This document shows positions 26,695 to 34,674 of a stretch of DNA of 39,296 nucleotides, piece by piece (position 1 is the stretch's first letter; each line of letters opens with the position of its first letter). The stretch is from Flavobacteriales bacterium (GTDB lineage: Bacteria; Bacteroidota; Bacteroidia; Flavobacteriales; Flavobacteriaceae): NCBI GenBank assembly GCA_026993355.1, contig JALWTX010000017.1:1-39296 (forward strand), in the 5' to 3' direction. The position numbers were made by a program, and so were the translations under genes. The notes below the pieces were generated by a model. That model was given only the letters and a program-made list of their open reading frames with translations, had not been told where the DNA came from and did no database searches.

Positions 26695-28188
26695 ATGGAT
26701 ATTTTAACACTTTTTGTTGTTGTACCGGTTATCACCGTTCTTGTTATGGTCTTATTTACCAAAAATTTGAAACAAGCACGTATGGTAACCTTAATCGGAA
26801 TGTTGGTGCAATTGCTGATGTCAATTAATCTGATTGTCAAATATATGGATGCACGGGCTGGTGGCAACCATGCCATCATGCTTTTTGAAAAAAACATACC
26901 TTGGTTTAGTGAATTTAATGCCAATTATCATATCGGTGTGGATGGTGTATCGGTTCTCATGATTTTATTAACCACCTTAATTGTTATTGCCGGCACATTC
27001 GTGTCATGGAAAATAGATTATTTGCCTAAAGAATTTTTTATATCATTAATTGTCTTAGCAACCGGAGTATATGGCTTCTTTATTTCTTTAGACTTATTTA
27101 CCATGTTTGTCTTTTACGAAATTGCCGTCATCCCAATGTATTTATTGATAGGGATTTGGGGAAGCGGTCCACGGGAATATGCTGCTATGAAACTGACGTT
27201 GATGTTAATGGGCGCTTCTGCTTTACTGCTTGTAGCTTTATTAGGTATTTATTTTACCAGTGGCACCGGCGGTCAAGCCCCAACTTTTGATGTGTTGGAA
27301 TTGGCACACCGGCATATGGCCATCGGTTGGCAAAAAATATTTTATCCATTGGCATTTATAGGCTTTGGAACCATTGGCGCCCTTTTTCCCTTCCATACTT
27401 GGTCGCCAGACGGTCATGCTTCCGCCCCCACTGCCGTGTCTATGCTACATGCAGGTGTCTTAATGAAATTAGGCGGCTACGGTATTTTTAGATTTGCCAT
27501 GTTTTTAATGCCCGAAGGCGCCTTGTTTTGGCAAGACTTTTTCCTGATTTTAGCCGTCACAGGTGTTACTTATGGTGCATTATCGGCTATTCAACAAACC
27601 GATTTAAAATACATCAATGCTTACTCATCAGTTAGTCACTTGGGTTTAGTGTTGTTTGCCTTATTAATGATTAATAAAACCGCCTGGAATGGTGCCATGT
27701 TGCAATCATTGTCACATGGTTTTATTACGGCTCTTTTCTTTGCCCTTATCGGTATGATTTATGGTCGTACACATGTAAGAGATATCACCAAAATGCAAGG
27801 TATGATGCGTATTGTGCCATTTCTGAGTGTCGCTTACGTCATAGCAGCTTTGGCCAATTTGGGCTTACCCGGCTTTAGTGGATTTGTGGCAGAAATGAAT
27901 ATCTTTGTCGGTGGTTTTTTAAATGATGATTTGTACAAACAGGTACTAACCGGTATAGCCGTTACCTCCATTGTGGTTACTGCCGTCTATATGCTAAGAC
28001 TGACCGGACGTATGATTTTTGGCCCAACGACAACTGTTTATACCAATTTACCTAAAGCTTATTGGTATGAAAAAACAGCTATTGCCATTTTGGTATTATT
28101 CATTACGTTAATCGGTACTTTGCCATTTTGGTGGCTACAATTTATCCAAGATAGTGTTAATAATTTTATTCAACCTTTAATCAAGTAA
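26695..28188 (+). CDS. nuoM: NADH-quinone oxidoreductase subunit M
   Basis: Antiporter-like subunit, 497 residues, 14 predicted transmembrane segments. Typical motifs: FVFYEIAVIPMYLLIGIWGS (Glu of the channel), FPFHTWSPDGHASAPTAVSM (with APTAVSMLHAGVLMKLGGYG), TDLKYINAYSSVSHLGLVLF, GLPGFSGFVAEMNIFVGGF. nuoL is 18 bp upstream and nuoN 30 bp downstream. Confidence 0.95.
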   Translation: MDILTLFVVVPVITVLVMVLFTKNLKQARMVTLIGMLVQLLMSINLIVKYMDARAGGNHAIMLFEKNIPWFSEFNANYHIGVDGVSVLMILLTTLIVIAGTFVSWKIDYLPKEFFISLIVLATGVYGFFISLDLFTMFVFYEIAVIPMYLLIGIWGSGPREYAAMKLTLMLMGASALLLVALLGIYFTSGTGGQAPTFDVLELAHRHMAIGWQKIFYPLAFIGFGTIGALFPFHTWSPDGHASAPTAVSMLHAGVLMKLGGYGIFRFAMFLMPEGALFWQDFFLILAVTGVTYGALSAIQQTDLKYINAYSSVSHLGLVLFALLMINKTAWNGAMLQSLSHGFITALFFALIGMIYGRTHVRDITKMQGMMRIVPFLSVAYVIAALANLGLPGFSGFVAEMNIFVGGFLNDDLYKQVLTGIAVTSIVVTAVYMLRLTGRMIFGPTTTVYTNLPKAYWYEKTAIAILVLFITLIGTLPFWWLQFIQDSVNNFIQPLIK

Positions 28189-28218
28189 CGATATTTGATT
28201 TAAGTAAAAAAATAGTTT

Positions 28219-29643
28219 ATGAATTTAGATAGCTTATTATTGATGAGAGACGAATTGCTACTGACTTTAATTATATTAGTTCTATTAGTAGCTGAAATAA
28301 TAATGTCCCCAAAAAATAAAAAATATATTATCCAATTGGCACTGGGCTTATTTGGACTATATACCATCATTTCTTTTATGCCAATTCCAAAAGGTAGTTT
28401 GTTTGGCGGTTCTTACCAAACTTATCCATTGGTTCATTATTTTAAGGCTATTCTGGCAACAGGTGTGTTCCTCATTCTTTTGCAATCAGTCGACTGGATT
28501 AAAGAGAAATTATTGCCGTATGATTTCTCGGCAGAATTCTTTATATTATTATTTGCCTCTTTACTAGGACTAAATTTTATGATGTCTGCTGGAGATTTCT
28601 TAATGTTTTATTTAGGTTTGGAACTTTCAACCATGCCAATAATAGCCCTGACAACCTTTGAATTTTGGAATCACCGTTCAATAGAAGCCGGCGTCAAATA
28701 TGTCATGTTGGCATCTTTGTCCTCTGCTATCTTACTATTTGGTGTATCACTGGTTTATGCAACAGCCGGCAGTATAAATTTTGACGTCATAAAAGGCGCA
28801 TTACATTTACCTTTACTGGAAATTATCGGCTTGATCATGATTTTTATAGGAATTGGTTTTAAAATTTCGCTTGTTCCCTTCCACTTCTGGGCGGCCGATG
28901 TATATGAAGGTGCGCCAACAGTTATCTCAAATTACTTATCAGTTATATCCAAAGGCGCAGCCGTTTATGTTCTGATGACATTATTATTCATTACCTTCAC
29001 TGCTTTTCAAAAGGAGTGGAATTGGATTATGTATGGGACCGCAATTTTAACTATGGTTGTCGGTAATTTATTTGCGTTAAGGCAACAAAATATGAAAAGA
29101 TTTTTGGCTTTCTCATCTATTGCGCAAGCCGGTTTTATATTACTGGCCATGCTTTCAAACAACGCCTTGGGTGTTAAAGCCATTGTCTACTTTTTACTGA
29201 TTTACATTTTCTCTAATGTTGCAGCATTTGGGGTAGTACATGTCATTTCATTAAAAACCGGAAAAGAAAATATTGACGATTATAACGGTCTTTACATCAC
29301 CAATCCCAAATTAAGCTTGGTTTTGATGATTGCATTGTTTTCATTAGCCGGTATTCCACCCGTTGCCGGCTTCTTTGCTAAATTCTTTTTATATGCGGCA
29401 GCAGCCAGCAAAGGCTATTATGTATTGATATTTATAGCAGTTCTGAATGTAACAATTTCACTGTATTATTACCTATTACCCGTGAGAGCAGCATTTTTGC
29501 GCAGAAGCGACAAGGCTATTCCCTATTTCAAAAGTGATAATTACAGCCGTTTAGCATTTATCATAACCATGATTGGTCTATTGGTTTTAGGCTTATACAG
29601 CGGCGTATTCGAATTTATTTCGCATATTAGTAATATTCTATAA
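28219..29643 (+). CDS. nuoN: NADH-quinone oxidoreductase subunit N
   Basis: Antiporter-like subunit, 474 residues. MFYLGLELSTMPIIALTTFE carries the key Glu, FKISLVPFHFWAADVYEGAP the channel Lys and the DVYEGAPT loop, and NMKRFLAFSSIAQAGFILLA the next helix. AGIPPVAGFFAKFFLYAAA is also typical. The last nuo gene; an unknown gene follows after 18 bp in the same transcript. Confidence 0.95.
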   Translation: MNLDSLLLMRDELLLTLIILVLLVAEIIMSPKNKKYIIQLALGLFGLYTIISFMPIPKGSLFGGSYQTYPLVHYFKAILATGVFLILLQSVDWIKEKLLPYDFSAEFFILLFASLLGLNFMMSAGDFLMFYLGLELSTMPIIALTTFEFWNHRSIEAGVKYVMLASLSSAILLFGVSLVYATAGSINFDVIKGALHLPLLEIIGLIMIFIGIGFKISLVPFHFWAADVYEGAPTVISNYLSVISKGAAVYVLMTLLFITFTAFQKEWNWIMYGTAILTMVVGNLFALRQQNMKRFLAFSSIAQAGFILLAMLSNNALGVKAIVYFLLIYIFSNVAAFGVVHVISLKTGKENIDDYNGLYITNPKLSLVLMIALFSLAGIPPVAGFFAKFFLYAAAASKGYYVLIFIAVLNVTISLYYYLLPVRAAFLRRSDKAIPYFKSDNYSRLAFIITMIGLLVLGLYSGVFEFISHISNIL

Positions 29644-29661
29644 AAGTTAAATAAAAAAATT

Positions 29662-29982
29662 ATGGCATTACCCGGAAAACATCAGTTTGGCGAAATTAAT
29701 GGTCAACGTGTCACCTTTGTTGAAAAAGGTGCTACGGAAGAACGCATGAAATTTTTGAAAGACCTTTTAGAACATAATGGTTTTGAAGTAATTGTAGGCG
29801 AAAAGAAAAAGAAAAATGAAGAAGATCCCAGTTTGTATGATGTGGGCGTAACCGATTTAGTTTTTAATCCAACCATTTGGATCTATGAAAGAAAACTACG
29901 CCGCCCCGACGGTAAATGTGTCACCCATCAATACTGGGAAGGGAAAGATCATCATAAACCTCAGTATTGGGACAATAACTAA
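29662..29982 (+). CDS. Small protein of unknown function closing the nuo operon
   Basis: 106 residues, soluble (no signal peptide and no membrane segment). It begins MALPGKHQFGEINGQRVTFV and has a single Cys (about 85, GKCVTHQYWEGK), no Fe-S motif and no nucleotide loop. The middle EERMKFLKDLLEHNGFEVIV looks like an alpha/beta unit and EDPSLYDVGVTDLVFNPTIW a beta-rich part; the end WEGKDHHKPQYWDNN is rich in His, Trp and Asp. I do not recognise the family. It lies 18 bp after nuoN and before the only strong terminator in the operon, so it is transcribed with complex I. It may be an assembly or accessory factor, but nothing in the sequence proves this. Confidence 0.8.
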   Translation: MALPGKHQFGEINGQRVTFVEKGATEERMKFLKDLLEHNGFEVIVGEKKKKNEEDPSLYDVGVTDLVFNPTIWIYERKLRRPDGKCVTHQYWEGKDHHKPQYWDNN

Positions 29983-29985
29983 GAT

Positions 29986-30018
29986 AAAAGCCGTTTAAAG
30001 TCGATTTAAACGGCTTTT
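29986..30018 (+). terminator. Terminator of the nuo operon
   Basis: AAAAGCCGTTTAAA and TTTAAACGGCTTTT form a perfect 14-bp stem with a 5-base loop (GTCGA), 3 bp after the stop of the 106-residue gene. The arm ends in four T, with AATTT following. It marks the end of the nuo transcript. Confidence 0.9.
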
Positions 30019-30228
30019 AATTTATAATTAATAAAAGGAAATATGGAAAGTATTAAATGAATATTTCAAAATATTTCGTTTAAATAACCATAGTATAAGA
30101 CACTTATAAAATATACTAACTCTTGCTTTGATTAATTTGAACATCCAAGAGCGTGAGGCTGTCTAAAAGTGTAAAAGCTTTGAAATTTTATACAATAAGG
30201 GAAAAATCTGGGGAAAACAGTAAATAAA
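30019..30228. other. Intergenic region between nuo terminator and tRNA terminator
   Basis: No gene, clear hairpin or promoter match was found. GAGGCTGTCTAAAAG at 30154-30168 resembles one arm of the rpsT terminator (32063 onward) and of hairpins elsewhere, perhaps the remnant of a dispersed repeat. Confidence 0.5.
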
Positions 30229-30265
30229 AAATCCCAAATCACTTATTTTCAATGATTTGGGATTT
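30229..30265 (-). terminator. Terminator of the tRNA-Gly/tRNA-Leu transcript
   Basis: On the minus strand AAATCCCAAATCA pairs with TGATTTGGGATTT (13 bp), followed by TTTATTT. It lies just after tRNA-Leu. Confidence 0.88.
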
Positions 30266-30272
30266 GTTAGAG

Positions 30273-30358
30273 TACTCGGGGCGGGACTTGAACCCGCACG
30301 GACATTACTGTCCATTGGATTTTAAGTCCAACGTGTCTACCAATTCCACCACCCGAGC
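30273..30358 (-). tRNA. tRNA-Leu (TAA anticodon)
   Basis: 86 nt. Acceptor stem GCTCGGG with CCCGAGT (first pair G-U). The anticodon stem TTGGA/TCCAA encloses CTTAAAA, giving anticodon TAA. A long variable arm (TGGACAGTAATGTCCG) marks the class II Leu type; the T arm reads GCGGGTTCAAGTCCCGC. No encoded CCA. It lies 23 bp downstream of tRNA-Gly in the same direction. Confidence 0.96.
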
Positions 30359-30381
30359 CCGTTAGACTTTCAAAAAAAAAG

Positions 30382-30454
<73 letters not shown>

Positions 30455-30470
30455 TTTTGCTTTGCGAGTG

Positions 30471-30478
30471 CAAATATA
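30471..30478 (-). promoter_or_regulatory. -7 promoter element of the tRNA-Gly/tRNA-Leu pair
   Basis: TATATTTG on the minus strand, 16 bp before tRNA-Gly. Full consensus; the -33 position (30498-30501) reads TTTT instead of TTTG. Confidence 0.5.
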
Positions 30479-30665
30479 AAACGTTTTTTCATTTTAAAAA
30501 AGTTTTTTTCAAAAAAATATAAAGTTTTTTTCAATCGGACGGCCATTTTTGGACTATCAATCTGATTTTGTATAAATTAGCATACCGGAATATTTTGATA
30601 AAAAAATCTGTCTAACTAAATTTACATAAATATACAACAAAGAAGATATTGAAGATATTTATGAA

Positions 30666-30673
30666 TATATTTG
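30666..30673 (+). promoter_or_regulatory. -7 promoter element of the MTAN-like gene
   Basis: TATATTTG, full match to TAnnTTTG. Transcription would begin near 30680, downstream of the TTG at 30671, leaving GTG 30698 as the first in-frame start. No clear -33 TTTG at 19-bp spacing. Confidence 0.4.
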
Positions 30674-30697
30674 TTTGGTCAAAAAAATAATAATATT

Positions 30698-31477
30698 GTG
30701 TCACAAAAAAATAAATACATCGCATTTTTTCTCCTCGGCATTACTAGTGTGGTAGTATATTATAAATTTACTCATACAAAAAAAACATTGTATGAAAAAA
30801 CAGGGATAATAGGCGCAATGAGTGAAGAAGTTGCCCTGTTAAAAGAAAAAATGAAGCTCGATTCAATTTATCCTTATGCCGGTTTGAATTTTTATGTTGG
30901 AAAACTGGCAGGACAACCTGTAGTTATAGTAAAAAGCGGTATTGGAAAAGTCAATGCAGCAATGGCATCACAAATACTGATCGATAAATTTTCAGTTGCT
31001 AAAATTATTAACACAGGTGTTGCCGGTGCACTAAATGACACCCTTAAAATAGCTGATATAGTTATAGGTAAATCTGTACAATACCACGATTTTGATGTAA
31101 CCAAATTTGGATACAAAAAAGGTATCATTCCACGTATGAAAATCTCAATATTTAAAACAGATAAAAAATTACGGGAAAAAGTATTAAAAAAAGGGCACGC
31201 ATTAAGATACAGAATTAGTTTAGGCAAAATCCTATCGGGTGATCAATTTGCAGATGAAAATCAAAAAAGAAATATAAAGCAAAAAATGGGAGGCGATGCC
31301 GTTGAAATGGAAGGGGCAGCCATCGGACATATTTGCTATTTAAATAAAATACCCTTTGTGATTATAAGAGCCATATCAGACAAGGCAACAGGCGAAGCCC
31401 CGAAGGATTATAAGCTTTTTAAACAAAAGGCCGCTTTAAAATCGGCTAATCTCATCTTGGAAAGTTTAAAAAATTAA
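30698..31477 (+). CDS. 5'-methylthioadenosine/S-adenosylhomocysteine nucleosidase-like protein with membrane anchor
   Basis: 259 residues from GTG 30698; the frame also allows TTG at 30671, but a promoter-like TATATTTG overlaps that codon. Core motifs of MTAN (Pfs): GIIGAMSEEVALLKEKM (catalytic Glu region), VKSGIGKVNAAMASQILID, TGVAGALNDTLKIADIVIG, GDAVEMEGAAIGHICYLNKI and VIIRAISDKATGEA (catalytic Asp). These enzymes cleave MTA and SAH into adenine plus the thioribose in methyl-cycle salvage. Unusual: before the core, residues 7-23 (YIAFFLLGITSVVVYYK) form a single hydrophobic helix, either a membrane anchor or an uncleaved signal. Most MTANs are soluble. Location of the catalytic domain is therefore uncertain. 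Confidence 0.85.
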   Translation: MSQKNKYIAFFLLGITSVVVYYKFTHTKKTLYEKTGIIGAMSEEVALLKEKMKLDSIYPYAGLNFYVGKLAGQPVVIVKSGIGKVNAAMASQILIDKFSVAKIINTGVAGALNDTLKIADIVIGKSVQYHDFDVTKFGYKKGIIPRMKISIFKTDKKLREKVLKKGHALRYRISLGKILSGDQFADENQKRNIKQKMGGDAVEMEGAAIGHICYLNKIPFVIIRAISDKATGEAPKDYKLFKQKAALKSANLILESLKN

Positions 31478-31494
31478 AAAAAAATATTTTTTTA

Positions 31495-31525
31495 TTTGCG
31501 AATTGAAAAAAAGTTATTATTTTTG
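31495..31525 (+). promoter_or_regulatory. Promoter of the tRNA-Glu/rpsT transcript
   Basis: A textbook Bacteroidota promoter: TTTG (31495-31498), exactly 19 bp, then TATTTTTG (31518-31525). Transcription would start around 31532, 16 bp before the first tRNA-Glu. This is the best promoter match in the window. Confidence 0.75.
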
Positions 31526-31547
31526 CAACTCGAAATCGTAAGTCAAT

Positions 31548-31619
31548 GGTCCGTTCGTCTAGGGGTTAGGACGCCAGGTTTTCATCCTGGTAACAGGGGT
31601 TCGATTCCCCTACGGACTA
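31548..31619 (+). tRNA. tRNA-Glu (TTC anticodon), copy 1
   Basis: 72 nt. Acceptor GGTCCGT/ACGGACT (first pair G-U), D arm GTCTAGGGGTTAGGAC, anticodon stem CCAGG/CCTGG with loop TTTTCAT (anticodon TTC), T arm AGGGGTTCGATTCCCCT. No encoded CCA. Identical to copy 2, which lies 46 bp downstream. Confidence 0.96.
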
Positions 31620-31665
31620 CTAAATTTACTTGAACAATTTTTTAAAGATAACTTTAGAAAATTAT

Positions 31666-31737
31666 GGTCCGTTCGTCTAGGGGTTAGGACGCCAGGTTTT
31701 CATCCTGGTAACAGGGGTTCGATTCCCCTACGGACTA
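31666..31737 (+). tRNA. tRNA-Glu (TTC anticodon), copy 2
   Basis: Identical over all 72 nt to copy 1. The bases around it differ except for a short AT and a shared trailing CTACTAA. It lies 51 bp before rpsT; no terminator is seen between, so both tRNAs and rpsT are probably one transcript. Confidence 0.96.
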
Positions 31738-31788
31738 CTAAGCAAACTAATTGAAAGGTAACTTTCTAAACTATTTAAAACAAAGGAT

Positions 31789-32040
31789 ATGGCACATCAT
31801 AAGTCAGCATTAAAGAGAATCAGACAAGATCAAAAGAAAAGATTACACAATAGATTTTATCATAAATCTACTCGTACGGCTATCAAAAAATTAAGAAAAA
31901 TGACTGACAAAGAACAAGCAAAAGCTTTCTTGCCCAGTGTAATTTCTATGATTGACCGTTTGGCTAAAAGAAATATTATTCATAGTAATAAAGCCGGAAA
32001 CTTGAAATCGAAATTGACAAAATTAGTCAATAGTTTATAA
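31789..32040 (+). CDS. rpsT: 30S ribosomal protein S20
   Basis: 83 residues, Lys/Arg-rich, binds 16S rRNA. MAHHKSALKRIRQDQKKRLH, RTAIKKLRKM, and NIIHSNKAGNLKSKLTKLVN are typical of bacterial S20. ATG 31789 is preceded by AAAGGAT, a plausible ribosome-binding site. Co-transcribed with tRNA-Glu by position, and followed by its own terminator. Confidence 0.96.
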   Translation: MAHHKSALKRIRQDQKKRLHNRFYHKSTRTAIKKLRKMTDKEQAKAFLPSVISMIDRLAKRNIIHSNKAGNLKSKLTKLVNSL

Positions 32041-32062
32041 GCAATCAATATTAAAATTTTAG

Positions 32063-32091
32063 AGGCTGTCTCAAAAGGGCAGCCTTTTTTT
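32063..32091 (+). terminator. Terminator of rpsT
   Basis: AGGCTGTC and GGCAGCCT form an 8-bp stem (one T-G pair) with loop TCAAAAG, followed by a T run. It lies 22 bp after the rpsT stop and directly before the convergent gene stop at 32093. Confidence 0.88.
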
Positions 32092-32092
32092 A

Positions 32093-33073
32093 TTAGACAA
32101 CCATTAAGTTACAACCTCTGATGTCAGAATGGTCAAATCTACCCAAAATCTCAAAACTACCATCGGGGTGTTGGCGTCCTAAATCTTGTGTCGCAATAAA
32201 ACTACAGGAGTAAATATTGGCCAAGTCTATGACATTAATGCCGCCGGTTTTATTAAAGGCTAAATAGCTTAAGGGATCTTCCGTATCTCTAATCATTATT
32301 TTTTGCCAGGGCGGCGATTTAAAAATGCCATCAGCATTTGAGTATGCTTGGCTTAAAAGTTCGGTCATACCATACTCAGAGTGAATGTTCTCAACGCCAA
32401 AACCTGCTTTTAAATATTGATGCAACTCTTCCCTTAGCAATTCTTTTCGTCGTCCTTTCATACCACCGGTCTCCATTACAATTGTTTGCTCCAAATTAAA
32501 TTGATATTTTTCGACCAAATCCAATAATGCATAAGACACACCAATCAAGATTGTCTTTTGCTTTTGCTGCTGCAATTCATTCAAAATATGTGGAAGTTTC
32601 CGGTCATTTAAATAAAAACCACTTGCCGGATGAGTGGACCTTTTAATCAATTGGTCAACCATATATACCAAGGATGAATGCCCTTGTTCTACATAAGAGG
32701 GTAACAATGCCAATACGGCATACTGTGTAATATCGCCATAAAAATACTTAAAGCCTTTGAAAAAACTTTGTTCATAGAGTTTTAAAGACTTGACATAATG
32801 ATGACTTCGTTGCATGCCGGTGGTGCCACTGCTTTTGAAAACCGCCTGAAAAGGTGGAATAACACTGGCCACTTGATGAGATTTAAAAAATTCGATTGGC
32901 AAAAAAGGAATATCTTCCAATTGACCGACCTGTTCCGGTTGTACTTTCAGATAATTTAAAAATTGACGGTAAACAGGATTATGTTGTGATTGGAATCTGA
33001 ATATTTTTAAGGCCTTATCCAAAAAATCGTTTTCGTTATTTATCTGAAAAATGCTTGTTTCTAAGTGATTCAT
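32093..33073 (-). CDS. LuxE-like acyl-protein synthetase (ANL superfamily)
   Basis: 326 residues. The adenylate-forming loop FKSSGTTGMQRSHHYV is at about 83-98, IPFLPIEFFKSHQ at about 54-66, METGGMKGRRKELLREELHQ at about 200-219, the acidic EYGMTELLSQAY at about 233-244, and the C-terminal RFDHSDIRGCNLM. This pattern is that of LuxE/PaaK-type acyl-protein synthetases, which activate a fatty acid with ATP and move it to a protein Cys. No luxC, luxD, luxA or luxB is nearby, so the role is not luminescence. In flavobacteria such genes occur singly and are often called acyltransferases. The start overlaps the end of the S41 protease gene by 38 bp. Confidence 0.85.
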   Translation of the reverse strand: MNHLETSIFQINNENDFLDKALKIFRFQSQHNPVYRQFLNYLKVQPEQVGQLEDIPFLPIEFFKSHQVASVIPPFQAVFKSSGTTGMQRSHHYVKSLKLYEQSFFKGFKYFYGDITQYAVLALLPSYVEQGHSSLVYMVDQLIKRSTHPASGFYLNDRKLPHILNELQQQKQKTILIGVSYALLDLVEKYQFNLEQTIVMETGGMKGRRKELLREELHQYLKAGFGVENIHSEYGMTELLSQAYSNADGIFKSPPWQKIMIRDTEDPLSYLAFNKTGGINVIDLANIYSCSFIATQDLGRQHPDGSFEILGRFDHSDIRGCNLMVV

Positions 33074-34673
33074 TGTTATTATTTTTTGCTTTTTCAGTGT
33101 CGATAAGTGTTTTTAACATATCATCATCTTGCATTAAAATATGATAATAAGCATTGGTGCCATATAAATCTCGCGCTAATAAAGCTTTCATTAAATGTTT
33201 TAACTGTTGCTTGGTTTGCTTGTTTAAACCCTGGTGTTTTCCTAATTTGGTTTGACCGTGATGATGTACAAAATAATTATATAAGCTATCTTCAATTTGC
33301 TGATTGTTTATAATAGAATCAATAGAGATCGTTCTTAAACTGTCTAAATGACGATCTAAATAATCCGTTATAAAATCAGAGAAATAGCGGCCTAAAAACC
33401 CATATTTAAAGAGCAAATCATTTTGTGATAGCGGCACAAAAAGGTCCGGGATAATACCACCGCCACCATAAACTGTTTTTCCGGCGGGTGTGGTATATTT
33501 TAACGAATCTATAATTGGGATACTGTCTTTAAAGTATAACTCTCCATTATATTGCCGCTTTCTAAAATCCTCTTCATATGCCCATTTCTGCCCTTTTTTA
33601 TAAGGCCGTTGAATAGAACGCCCGGTTGGCGTATAATAACGGGCTGTTGTCAACCTGACCTTTGAACCGTCACTTAAAGTAATCTCACGTTGCACTAAAC
33701 CCTTACCATAAGAACGACGTCCGACGATAGTAGCCCGGTCATTATCTTGTAAGGCACCGGCTACAATTTCGCTGGCTGAAGCAGAATTTTCATTTATCAA
33801 GACATAAAGCGGTCCCTGCTCAAAATCGCCTCGTGCCGTTGCCATTACTTTTTTAATTTGTCCTTTTTGATCTTTGGTAAAAAAAATAAGTTTACCATTA
33901 GGTAAAAATTCATCAGCCAGTAAGTCAGCTTGATTAAGCAAGCCGCCGGTATTATTACGTAAATCCAATACTAACGCAGTCATACCTTGTTTTTTCAAAT
34001 CTTGTACAGCTTGTTTAAATTCATCATATGTATTGGCCGCAAAAGTGCTGATTTTGATAACACCCAAAGTATCATTGAACATAAAATGGGCCGGTACACT
34101 AACCAACGGAATAGTGGCCCGTTTCAAATTTATATGCAATAAAGAGTCCGCCCCTTTACGATAAATCCCTAATTTTAATAAGGTACCGGGACGCCCCTTA
34201 ACCATTTGCGAAACTTGCTCTATACTCAGATTTTTGCCATAGATGGTGTCATTGTCAATGGTCAAAATACGGTCTAAGGCTTTAAGCCCGGCTTTCTGGG
34301 CCGGAGAGTGTTCTAAGGGACGGATAATGGTAAATGTATCACGGTATTTTTGAAATAGAACACCAATGCCCGTAAAAGCGCCTTCTATTTCTTCCTCGGC
34401 ATTTTCCACTTCATTTTTCGGGATATATACAGAATGTGGATCTAAATTTTTTAAAATATCCTGAATAACAACATCAACAATGCTGTCTGTTTGAATACTG
34501 TCTACATATTCTTCATGAATATAACGGAGTAAATTGTTTATTTTATCTTGCTTTTGCGGCAAAAAATCAAGATGCTTAGATTGATTAAAATTAAATAACC
34601 GGCCAATAAAAATACCGGTCACTATGGCCAATCCCAAAAAAATTATATATAAAGCTTTTTGTTTATGATTCAT
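33036..34673 (-). CDS. S41-family C-terminal processing protease
   Basis: 545 residues from ATG 34673; an in-frame TTG at 34685 is less likely and overlaps the dCMP deaminase end. A transmembrane anchor or signal (ALYIIFLGLAIVTGIFIGR) is followed by LDPHSVYIPKNEVENAEEEI, a PDZ domain (about 85-175: GVLFQKYRDTF, PAQKAGLKALDRILTID), and the Ser-Lys catalytic core: Ser299 in LINENSASASEIVAGALQD and Lys324 in RRSYGKGLVQRE, 25 residues apart as in Prc. LVLDLRNNTGGLLNQA is also typical. It degrades or trims envelope proteins in the periplasm. A C-terminal extension of about 120 residues follows the core. Confidence 0.93.
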   Translation of the reverse strand: MNHKQKALYIIFLGLAIVTGIFIGRLFNFNQSKHLDFLPQKQDKINNLLRYIHEEYVDSIQTDSIVDVVIQDILKNLDPHSVYIPKNEVENAEEEIEGAFTGIGVLFQKYRDTFTIIRPLEHSPAQKAGLKALDRILTIDNDTIYGKNLSIEQVSQMVKGRPGTLLKLGIYRKGADSLLHINLKRATIPLVSVPAHFMFNDTLGVIKISTFAANTYDEFKQAVQDLKKQGMTALVLDLRNNTGGLLNQADLLADEFLPNGKLIFFTKDQKGQIKKVMATARGDFEQGPLYVLINENSASASEIVAGALQDNDRATIVGRRSYGKGLVQREITLSDGSKVRLTTARYYTPTGRSIQRPYKKGQKWAYEEDFRKRQYNGELYFKDSIPIIDSLKYTTPAGKTVYGGGGIIPDLFVPLSQNDLLFKYGFLGRYFSDFITDYLDRHLDSLRTISIDSIINNQQIEDSLYNYFVHHHGQTKLGKHQGLNKQTKQQLKHLMKALLARDLYGTNAYYHILMQDDDMLKTLIDTEKAKNNNNESLRNKHFSDK

Positions 34674-34674
34674 G

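Noticed and set aside
32093-33073. Bioluminescence (lux) operon
   Set aside because: Only a LuxE-like gene is present; luxC, luxD, luxA and luxB are missing, and neighbours are unrelated.
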